From: Holophagaceae bacterium UBA692
GTDB taxonomy: Bacteria > Acidobacteriota > Holophagae > Holophagales > Holophagaceae
Direction: 5' to 3'
DNA: 12,328 nt
Assembly (NCBI GenBank): GCA_002297665.1
Contig: DBMS01000040.1
Location: forward strand, 1 to 12,328
Shown: positions 7,446 to 12,328 of the stretch, in pieces
Layout: each line of letters opens with the position of its first letter
How positions within the stretch are numbered: the stretch's first letter is position 1
The notes under the pieces: model-generated
The model's database searches: none
The model's input: the letters and a program-made list of their open reading frames with translations, nothing else
Told to the model about the DNA's origin: nothing
Program-made: the position numbers and the translations under genes

Positions 7446-7910
7446 ATGGCCCAGATCGAGATCCCCCTGTCCAGCCGCAAGCGGATCGCCCTGGTCGCCC
7501 ACGACCACAAGAAGCCCGAACTGCTCGAGTGGGTGCAGTTCAACAAGGCCCTGCTGCTCGAGCACGAGATCTACGCCACCGGCACCACCGGGACGCTCCT
7601 GGAGCAGATCCTTGGGCCGGACATCACCAAGCTCTTCAGCGGCCCCCTGGGGGGCGACCTGCAGATCGGCGCCAAGATCGCCGAGGGCGAGATCGACCTG
7701 CTGATCTTCTTCTGGGACCCCCTGGAGCCCGCGCCCCACGATCCCGACGTCAAGGCGCTGCTGCGCATCGCGGCGGTGTGGAACATCCCGGTGGCCTGCA
7801 ACCGCTGCTCGGCGGACTTCATCATCAGCTCGCCGCTGATGACCGAGGGGTACACGCGCCTGGTGCCCGACTACAAGGCCCACCGGGACCGGCTCAAGGC
7901 CGAAAGCTAG
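7446..7910 (+). CDS. mgsA: methylglyoxal synthase
   Basis: Cytoplasmic enzyme converting dihydroxyacetone phosphate to methylglyoxal and phosphate, a bypass that relieves sugar-phosphate build-up. It has 154 residues against 152 in E. coli and aligns almost without gaps: A-L-V-A-H-D-H-K-K (H19, D20), A-T-G-T-T-G phosphate loop at ~44-49, catalytic D71 in G-P-L-G-G-D, F-F-W-D-P-L, and H98/D99/D101 in P-H-D-P-D-V-K-A-L-L-R. ATG 7446 is set by GGAGGAA 4-5 nt upstream; the open frame to 7263 is leader sequence. It stands alone on its strand, with M28 peptidase converging 15 bp beyond the stop. E. coli MgsA is inhibited by phosphate; whether the structured leader adds control here is untested. Confidence 0.98.
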   Translation: MAQIEIPLSSRKRIALVAHDHKKPELLEWVQFNKALLLEHEIYATGTTGTLLEQILGPDITKLFSGPLGGDLQIGAKIAEGEIDLLIFFWDPLEPAPHDPDVKALLRIAAVWNIPVACNRCSADFIISSPLMTEGYTRLVPDYKAHRDRLKAES

Positions 7911-7925
7911 CGGCCCTCCCGCGCC

Positions 7926-9485
7926 TCAGGGGTTCCGCTTCCACGCCGGCCGCGCCTCGGCATCCGCCACCGCCCGGCCCAGTTCCAGGATGAACTGCGC
8001 CTGCTGCACCATGCCCCGCAGGTCCCAGGCGGGGTCGAACCGGTCCGTGGCGCGGTGGTAGACGCCCAGGTAGGAGAGGCCCTTGGCCCGGGAGGCCTCG
8101 GGGTTCTCCAGGTAGTCCCGCTGGCCGGCGAGGCTGAAGCCGGGGCTCAGGGCGGGGATGCCGGCCTTGGCGAAGGGGTAGTGGTCGCTGCGGAAGTAGA
8201 GGCCCTGGGTGTCGGGTTCGGGCTTGCGGAGGGTCATGCCCATGGATGCCGCGACGGTGCGGCCCAGGTCGATGAGGGTGCTGCGCTCGCCGCCCAGGAA
8301 CTCGATGTCGCGGCTGGGGCCCACCCAGTTGAGGCTCTCGAAATTCAGGCAGGCCACCGTCTTCGCCAGGGGCCACAGGGGCCGGCGCACGTAGCCCTCG
8401 GCGCCCAGGAGGCCCTGCTCCTCGCCGCAGGTGAACAGGTAGAGCTGGGTGCGCCGCGTGGGGCGGCCCACGGAGGCCTGGGCCAGGGCCAGCAGGGACG
8501 CCACGGCGGAGGCGTTGTCCACGGCGCCGTTGTAGATGCGGCCGTCCTGGATGCCCAGGTGGTCCCAGTGGGCGGAGAAGACCACGGCCTCGTCCTTGAG
8601 GTCGGTGCCGGGAAGGAGGGCGGCGACGTTGTACTGGGGGAAGGTGCGCACGGCGCATTCCAGGCGGACCTTGGCGGCGAGCTCCAGGGGCACGGGGCGG
8701 AAGTCGCGGGTGGCGGCGGATTGGCGCAGGGCGTCCAGGTCCTGGCCCCCGGCCTGGGCCAGGCGCCGGGCGAAGGCCTCGGTGACCCAGCCCTCCAGGG
8801 GCGCCAGGCGGGGACCCTCCGCCACCATGAACTTCTCGCCCTGGAAGCCCGCGGTCACCACGGACCAGGAATAGGTGGCCGAGGCGTCGGTGTGCACCAG
8901 GAGGACGCCGGCGGCGCCCTTGCGCGCGGCCTCCTCGAATTTCGTCGTCCAGCGGCCGTGGCGGCTGAGGCTCTCGCCCTCGAAGCGGTCCGGCTCGGCG
9001 GCGGTGGGGGGCGGCTCGTTCACGAGCATGAGCAGGAGCTTGCCGCGGCAGTCCACGCCCTTGTAGTCGTCCCAACGCTCCCCGGGGGCGTCGATGCCGA
9101 AGCCCACGAAGAGCACGGGGGCCTCGAAGGCGGTCTCGGGGACGCCCTGGCCGGTGGTGGCCACCACGTCCCGGAAGAACGCCGGGGAGAGCTCGCCGCC
9201 GGGGACGCGGAAGGTGATGGCGCTCCTGGCCGGGAGCGTCTTCGCGCCCAGCACGTCGACGCGCTGGCGGTAGCTGTCGCCGTTGGCGGGGGCCAGGCCC
9301 AGGGCGCGCACCTGCGCCTCCAGGTACGCCACGGCCAGGTCGCCGCCGCGCTGGCCGGTGCCGCGGCCCTCCAGGAGGTCGTCGGCCAGGAAGGCCAGGT
9401 GGGCGCGGATGGGGGCCTCCTGCACCTTCGGGGCGCCCCCGTGCAGCACGGCGAAGGCGATCAGGGCGGGGAGGGGGAAACGCAT
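7926..9485 (-). CDS. exported M28-family zinc metallopeptidase
   Basis: A 519-residue peptidase with a signal-peptide-like start (M-R-F-P-L-P-A-L-I-A-F-A-V-L-H-G-G-A), so probably periplasmic or secreted. M28 enzymes use two zincs, usually as aminopeptidases or carboxypeptidases. The catalytic domain is split by a PA-like insert (~110-265). Visible ligands: H306 and D308 in S-A-H-W-D-H-L-G, D323 in N-G-A-V-D-N-A-S, catalytic E355 and ligand E356 in C-G-E-E-Q-G, and H477 in G-V-Y-H-R-A-T-D. The position usually held by an Asp ligand is E383 in N-F-E-S-L-N. I use ATG 9485, 2 nt after the stop of the upstream gene; GTG 9491, overlapping that stop as GTGA, is the alternative. No strong ribosome binding site is present, so translation is likely coupled. 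It is last of a three-gene run. Confidence 0.93.
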   Translation of the reverse strand: MRFPLPALIAFAVLHGGAPKVQEAPIRAHLAFLADDLLEGRGTGQRGGDLAVAYLEAQVRALGLAPANGDSYRQRVDVLGAKTLPARSAITFRVPGGELSPAFFRDVVATTGQGVPETAFEAPVLFVGFGIDAPGERWDDYKGVDCRGKLLLMLVNEPPPTAAEPDRFEGESLSRHGRWTTKFEEAARKGAAGVLLVHTDASATYSWSVVTAGFQGEKFMVAEGPRLAPLEGWVTEAFARRLAQAGGQDLDALRQSAATRDFRPVPLELAAKVRLECAVRTFPQYNVAALLPGTDLKDEAVVFSAHWDHLGIQDGRIYNGAVDNASAVASLLALAQASVGRPTRRTQLYLFTCGEEQGLLGAEGYVRRPLWPLAKTVACLNFESLNWVGPSRDIEFLGGERSTLIDLGRTVAASMGMTLRKPEPDTQGLYFRSDHYPFAKAGIPALSPGFSLAGQRDYLENPEASRAKGLSYLGVYHRATDRFDPAWDLRGMVQQAQFILELGRAVADAEARPAWKRNP

Positions 9486-9487
9486 GG

Positions 9488-10090
9488 TCACAGGGGCCAG
9501 GGGCCCGCCCCCTGGCGCAGGAGCACGGGTTCGTCCCCGGTGAGGTCCACGACGGTGGAGGCCAGGCCCGCGGGATCGCCGCAGTCCACCACCAGGTCCA
9601 GAAGGTACCCCAGGGCCTCCTGGATCTCCCAGGAGGTCGTCAGCGGCTCTTCGCCGGAGACGTTGCAGCTCGTCGTGATGATGGGTTCGCCCACCAGGCG
9701 CGTGATGGCGCGGCAGAAGGTGTGGTCCGGGATGCGCAGGCCCACGGTGCGCTTGCTCTGGAGGTAGCGCGGCACCTCGTGGCTGCAGGGCAGCACGGCG
9801 GTGTAGGGGCCCGGGAACATCTGCTTGAGGATGCGGAAGGTGGGCGTGTCCAGGTGGCGGGTGTACCGGCAGAGCATCTCCATGTCCGAGCAGAGGATGG
9901 ACATGGGCTTCCTGGGGTCGCGGCCCTTCATGGACTGGATGCGGTCCACGGCCTTCTTGCGCGACACCAGGCAGCCCAGGCCGTACAGCGTGTCGGTGGG
10001 GTACGCGATGACGCCGTCCCGGGAGAGGACCTCGGCCACCTGGTCCATGTGGCGCTGCTGGGGATTCTGGGGGTGGAGGGAGAGGATCAT
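9488..10090 (-). CDS. YrdC/Sua5/YciO-family protein (threonylcarbamoyl-AMP synthase family)
   Basis: A 200-residue cytoplasmic protein of the family making threonylcarbamoyl-adenylate for the t6A modification of ANN-decoding tRNAs. The start H-P-Q-N-P-Q-Q-R resembles E. coli YciO more than TsaC. Family landmarks: Y-P-T-D-T-L-Y-G-L-G-C (30-40), P-G-P-Y-T at 93-97, T-S-C-N-V-S-G (140-146), S-T-V-V-D-L (178-183) and a C-terminal L-L-R-Q-G-A. The K-x-R and S-x-N residues linked to TsaC activity are present as K55, R57, S141 and N143, so full synthase activity is plausible. ATG 10090 overlaps the Nudix stop as ATGA. Whether it is the only t6A synthase in this genome cannot be judged from one window; a YciO paralogue role is the alternative. 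Confidence 0.92.
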   Translation of the reverse strand: MILSLHPQNPQQRHMDQVAEVLSRDGVIAYPTDTLYGLGCLVSRKKAVDRIQSMKGRDPRKPMSILCSDMEMLCRYTRHLDTPTFRILKQMFPGPYTAVLPCSHEVPRYLQSKRTVGLRIPDHTFCRAITRLVGEPIITTSCNVSGEEPLTTSWEIQEALGYLLDLVVDCGDPAGLASTVVDLTGDEPVLLRQGAGPWPL

Positions 10091-10764
10091 GATGGTTCCA
10101 GGTTATCCCAACGGGCCCGTCCCGCGCTGGGATGGCGATCGGGGCGCTGGAAGAACCGCTCGGCCAGGGCCGGGTCCAGCTCCCCCGCGGCGCCGTCGCG
10201 GCGGGCCTTGAGGGCGAGGAGGGCCACCACGGTGAGGCTGTCGGTGATCTCGCCGGTTAGGACGCGCTGGACGCAGCTTTCGAAGGGTTCCCTGAGGCAG
10301 GTGAGCTCCTCGGTGTCCTCGGGGCCGTGGGCGCCGCCTGCGGGGGCCAGGTCCCGGGCGACGAAAAGGAAGGTCTCCTCGTCGGTGCTGGAGTTGCTGG
10401 TGTGGAAGAAGGCCAGGGGCTGCCATTCGGCCGCCTCCAGGCCGGCCTCCTCCGCCAGCTCCCGGCGGATGGTCTCGAAGGGGCTCTCGTGGGCCTCGCC
10501 GCCGCCTTCGGGCAGCTCCCAGGTGTAGGTTTCCAGGGGGTAGCGCCACTGGCCCACCAGGACGACGCGGTCCTGGTCGTCCAGGGCCAGGACGCCGCAG
10601 GCGGTGCGCCGGAAGCCGCAGACGGCGTAACGGCAACGGCCGCCGGAGCGGTGCTCGGCCCGGTCCTCCCGCAGCCGGATCCAGGGGGAGTCGTAGAGGA
10701 GCTTGCGGTCCGTCACGCGGTACGGATTGGGGTCGGCGGGGACGGGAAGGGGCGGGAGGCTCAC
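10087..10764 (-). CDS. Nudix hydrolase, ADP-ribose pyrophosphatase-like
   Basis: A 225-residue cytoplasmic hydrolase of nucleoside diphosphates linked to another moiety. The Nudix box is canonical at 87-109: G87, E93, R101-E102-L103, E105-E106 and G108-L109, with the metal-binding glutamates intact. Preceding strands G-V-L-A-L-D-D-Q-D-R-V-V-L-V-G-Q-W-R-Y-P and T-W-E-L-P-E-G-G resemble the NudF/ADP-ribose pyrophosphatase branch, and E-E at 129-130 may be in the substrate-side acidic cluster. The long C-terminal tail (~180-225) is charged and not typical. The start is GTG 10764 with AGGGA upstream. It lies 68 bp behind rpsO with a terminator hairpin in between and leads the Nudix-YrdC-M28 run. 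Substrate is not certain. Confidence 0.93.
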   Translation of the reverse strand: MSLPPLPVPADPNPYRVTDRKLLYDSPWIRLREDRAEHRSGGRCRYAVCGFRRTACGVLALDDQDRVVLVGQWRYPLETYTWELPEGGGEAHESPFETIRRELAEEAGLEAAEWQPLAFFHTSNSSTDEETFLFVARDLAPAGGAHGPEDTEELTCLREPFESCVQRVLTGEITDSLTVVALLALKARRDGAAGELDPALAERFFQRPDRHPSAGRARWDNLEPS

Positions 10765-10780
10765 GGGGTTCCCTGAATGA

Positions 10781-10811
10781 ACAAGCGCCCGCTGCGGGAG
10801 CGGGCGCTTGT
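10781..10811 (-). terminator. terminator hairpin after rpsO
   Basis: A perfect 13-bp stem, ACAAGCGCCCGCT / AGCGGGCGCTTGT, around a 5-base loop, 21 bp beyond the rpsO stop. On the minus strand it is followed by TCATTC rather than a clean T-run, so termination may be partial. It ends only 16 bp before the Nudix GTG. Confidence 0.8.
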
Positions 10812-10832
10812 GCGTGGTCGGATCAGTCAGGA

Positions 10833-11102
10833 CTAGCGGCGCAGGCCCAGGCGCTCGATGAGCGAGCTGTAGCGGGCCTTGTCCTTGCGGCGGAGGTAGT
10901 CCAGCAGGCGGCGGCGCTGGCCGACCATGATCATGAGGCCGCGGCGGCTGTGGTAGTCCTTGGCGTGCACCTTGAAGTGCTCGGTCAGGTCGTTGATGCG
11001 CTTGGTGAGGATGGCCACCTGGACCTCGGGCGAACCGGTGTCGGTGTCGTGCTGCTTGTAATCCTCGATGATGATCTTCTTCTGTTCCACGTTCAGGGCC
11101 AT
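10833..11102 (-). CDS. rpsO: 30S ribosomal protein S15
   Basis: 89 residues, exactly the standard length of S15, which binds 16S rRNA helices 20-22 early in small-subunit assembly. Family signatures are clear: D-T-G-S-P-E-V-Q-V-A-I-L-T, L-T-E-H-F-K-V-H-A-K-D-Y-H-S-R-R-G-L and R-R-R-L-L-D-Y-L-R-R-K-D. ATG 11102 has AAAAGGAG 7 nt upstream; the longer frame to 11162 is leader. It lies 95 bp downstream of tRNA-Leu, with a terminator hairpin beyond its stop. The usual downstream partner pnp is absent here. The leader carries a hairpin that could be an S15 autoregulatory site. Confidence 0.99.
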   Translation of the reverse strand: MALNVEQKKIIIEDYKQHDTDTGSPEVQVAILTKRINDLTEHFKVHAKDYHSRRGLMIMVGQRRRLLDYLRRKDKARYSSLIERLGLRR

Positions 11103-11136
11103 CGTCGGCTCCTTTTGGGGTGAGTTCCCGTCACCT

Positions 11137-11162
11137 GTGGACCAGCCCCGAGCCGGCTCCAC
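11137..11162 (-). promoter_or_regulatory. hairpin in the rpsO leader, candidate S15-binding element
   Basis: On the minus strand GTGGA pairs with TCCAC, then after one bulged G, CCGGCT pairs with GGCTGG around a 3-base loop; this inner helix contains a G-U pair stacked directly on a G-C pair. S15 recognises such a G-U/G-C motif in 16S rRNA and in some rpsO leaders. The second hairpin GTCCGG/CCGGAC (11169-11186) lies just upstream. Pairing is read directly; the S15 role is inference. Confidence 0.4.
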
Positions 11163-11197
11163 GGTCGAGTCCGGAGATCCCCGGACGGTGTCAAGAT

Positions 11198-11284
11198 TGG
11201 TGCGGATAAAGGGACTCGAACCCCCACGACCTTGCGATCACTAGCACCTGAAGCTAGCGCGTCTACCAATTCCGCCATATCCGC
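11198..11284 (-). tRNA. tRNA-Leu, anticodon CAG, CCA encoded
   Basis: A class II tRNA on the minus strand. The acceptor stem GCGGATA / TATCCGC is perfect, followed by discriminator A and an encoded CCA (11200-11198). The D-arm has G-G-A-A-T-T-G-G-T-A-G-A-C-G-C; the anticodon stem C-T-A-G-C / G-C-T-A-G encloses TTCAGGT, giving CAG, which reads CUG leucine codons. A long variable arm (T-G-A-T-C-G-C-A-A-G-G-T-C-G) and a T-arm with GGTTCGAGTCC complete it. CUG is the dominant Leu codon in the genes around it. Confidence 0.97.
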
Positions 11285-11331
11285 AATTCTGCGCTGTCCC
11301 CCCTCGAGAGTCCATTTGTGCGCGAAACATA

Positions 11332-11360
11332 ATCGTAGCCTGGGTCAGTGCCGGGATCAA
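11332..11360 (-). promoter_or_regulatory. promoter for tRNA-Leu (and possibly rpsO)
   Basis: On the minus strand TTGATC (11360-11355), 17-bp spacer, TACGAT (11337-11332). Transcription would start near 11325, about 40 nt before the tRNA. It lies in the gap between the pseudopilin stop and the tRNA. Confidence 0.5.
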
Positions 11361-11381
11361 GCACCAATTTCACCCCCGGGT

Positions 11382-11840
11382 TCACCACTGCCGGTACGGG
11401 ACCCCGTTCGACCCGGTTCCCGGGGCCAGGCTGTAGACGTCGTAAACGTTCCCGCCGCCCCAGCTGGAGCTGGTGGCGTCGTCGGCGATGGAGCGCATGC
11501 CCCACTCGGCCTTGCCCGTGAAGGGATCCACGGGGATGCGGCGCAGGAAGCGGGTCTTGCCGATCTTGCCGGTGACGGGAACGCCCTCCACGAGGCTCTC
11601 CAGGGTTTCCGGATACCCGTTGTTCTCGGGGGGCGGCGACTTGATCTTGTTGCCGTCGGCGGCGGCCTTGTAGGCGTCGATGGCCAGGCGCATCTCGCGC
11701 AGGTCGCGGCGCAGCTCCAGCTCCCGCTGCCGGCGCACGCCGTTGCGCGCCATGGGGACCACCGCCGAGGCGAGGATCACCAGGACCGTGGCGGTCACCA
11801 GCATCTCCAGGAGCGTGAAGCCGCGCTGGCGCAGGGTCAT
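11382..11840 (-). CDS. GspG-like type II secretion pseudopilin
   Basis: A 152-residue pseudopilin with a class III leader: a 7-residue basic leader M-T-L-R-Q-R-G, cleavage expected before F8, E12 at the +5 position, and a ~20-residue hydrophobic helix. GspG is the main pseudopilin of type II secretion, building a periplasmic piston on the inner membrane. The C-terminal half has the GspG-like I-P-V-D-P-F-T-G-K-A-E-W-G and ends V-Y-D-V-Y-S-L-A-P-G-T-G-S-N-G, resembling the calcium-binding loop region of GspG. The ATG at 11840 overlaps the stop of the upstream cohesin-tailed gene as ATGA, so the two are coupled. No other secretion gene is visible because the window ends. A type IV pilin-like role is the alternative. 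Confidence 0.85.
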   Translation of the reverse strand: MTLRQRGFTLLEMLVTATVLVILASAVVPMARNGVRRQRELELRRDLREMRLAIDAYKAAADGNKIKSPPPENNGYPETLESLVEGVPVTGKIGKTRFLRRIPVDPFTGKAEWGMRSIADDATSSSWGGGNVYDVYSLAPGTGSNGVPYRQW

Positions 11841-12328
11841 TGGATGGTCACCAGGGAGTTCACGTAGCGCGCCGGGATGGGGTTGGCGCCCACCAGGTAC
11901 TTGCCGTCCTGGATCATCACCGTGGCCTTGCCGGGTTCCAGGGCCTCCAGCTCGATCACCGCGAAGGTGCCGCTGTCCGTGGCGCCCGTGGCGCGGTTGA
12001 AGGTGAGCAGGAGGACGCCGTCCTTGGACGCGCCCTGCGAGAGGGCGCCGCCCTCGCCGGTGAGGAAGTCCCCGGCGTTCACGGAGAGCACCTTGAGGCG
12101 CGGATCCACCTGGAGGGTCATGGTTCCGGAGGTGAGTCCCTGGGCGCCGCTGGCGAAAAGGTTCAGCGAAAGGCGCTGGCCCTTGGCGGCCTCGGTGGAG
12201 AGCGGCGACATGAAGAACACCAGGGAGGACGTGGCGTCGGCCATGGGGGCCGGCGCGGCCTCCTTGGGGGCTTCGGCGGGCTTGGCGGGGACCGGGGCCG
12301 GCGCCGGCGCGGGGCCCTGGGCGGAAGG
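11837..12328 (-). CDS. cohesin-like domain protein, C-terminal part (probable secretin-type component); start outside window
   Basis: The frame is open to the right edge, so the gene's 5' end lies beyond the window and the ATG at 12244 is internal. The visible 163 residues begin with a Pro/Ala-rich linker (~28 residues) and continue as a beta-rich domain with L-x-L-N-L-F-A-S-G-A-Q-G-L-T-S-G-T-M-T-L, D-P-R-L-K-V-L-S-V-N-A-G-D-F-L and a final V-N-S-L-V-T-I-Q. This pattern matches cohesin-type domains found at the C-terminus of some acidobacterial GspD/PilQ-like secretins. The coupling with the pseudopilin (ATGA) supports a secretion or pilus role. The secretin body itself is not seen, so that part is inference; a different exported cohesin-tailed protein is possible. 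Confidence 0.7.
   Translation of the reverse strand, partial: PSAQGPAPAPAPVPAKPAEAPKEAAPAPMADATSSLVFFMSPLSTEAAKGQRLSLNLFASGAQGLTSGTMTLQVDPRLKVLSVNAGDFLTGEGGALSQGASKDGVLLLTFNRATGATDSGTFAVIELEALEPGKATVMIQDGKYLVGANPIPARYVNSLVTIQ

Noticed and set aside
8055..9767. 570-residue plus-strand frame opposite the M28 and YrdC genes
   Set aside because: Spans two real genes on the other strand and is compositionally biased in Gly/Ala/His/Gln; shadow.
11189..11194. Perfect TTGACA (minus strand) just after tRNA-Leu, as a -35 box for rpsO
   Set aside because: No acceptable -10 sequence occurs 16-18 bp downstream; probably chance, so rpsO may be read from the tRNA promoter.
11093..11278. Minus-strand 61-residue frame beginning M-A-E-L-V-D-A-L-A-S-G
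   Set aside because: It is the translation of the tRNA-Leu gene, a well-known spurious call.

Overview
The window is about 12.3 kb of high-GC bacterial chromosome, strongly G/C at third codon positions. It carries ordinary housekeeping and accessory genes rather than a mobile or defence island. Three things suggest Acidobacteriota, most likely the Holophagae (Geothrix/Holophaga group): the composition, several TTG/GTG starts, and a pseudopilin gene joined to a gene whose product ends in a cohesin-like domain behind a Pro/Ala linker. This placement is inference from gene style, not from a marker tree. I see no CRISPR array, transposase, integrase, phage gene or attachment site.

Layout, left to right. 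A 5'-truncated Sel1-repeat gene (+) runs tail-to-tail into a HAD hydrolase gene (-), which lies behind a DEAD-box-type RNA helicase gene (-) carrying the variant box D-E-C-D. Divergent from the helicase are sixA and an alpha/beta hydrolase gene, overlapping by TTGA. Next come a good sigma70-type promoter, a C-rich leader and rho (+), then a multi-pass membrane acyltransferase-like gene (+). A small possibly exported protein gene (-) and mgsA (+) diverge from a structured 308-bp gap. Beyond mgsA the minus strand holds, in transcription order, a partial cohesin-tailed (probably secretin) gene, a GspG-like pseudopilin gene, tRNA-Leu(CAG), rpsO with a strong terminator hairpin, and a tightly coupled trio: Nudix hydrolase, YrdC/YciO-family protein and an exported M28 peptidase.

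How the genes fit together: most units are functionally independent. Clear translational couplings are sixA/hydrolase (TTGA), Nudix/YrdC (ATGA), YrdC/M28 (GTGA or a 2-nt gap) and cohesin-tailed protein/pseudopilin (ATGA). The least explained sequence lies in leaders. The mgsA leader has a 10-bp perfect hairpin and an anti-Shine-Dalgarno element with two alternative partners. The rpsO leader has a hairpin containing adjacent G-U and G-C pairs, as in known S15 sites. The rho leader is C-rich and G-poor. These are candidates for regulation, not demonstrated systems; no clearly novel multi-gene system is visible.
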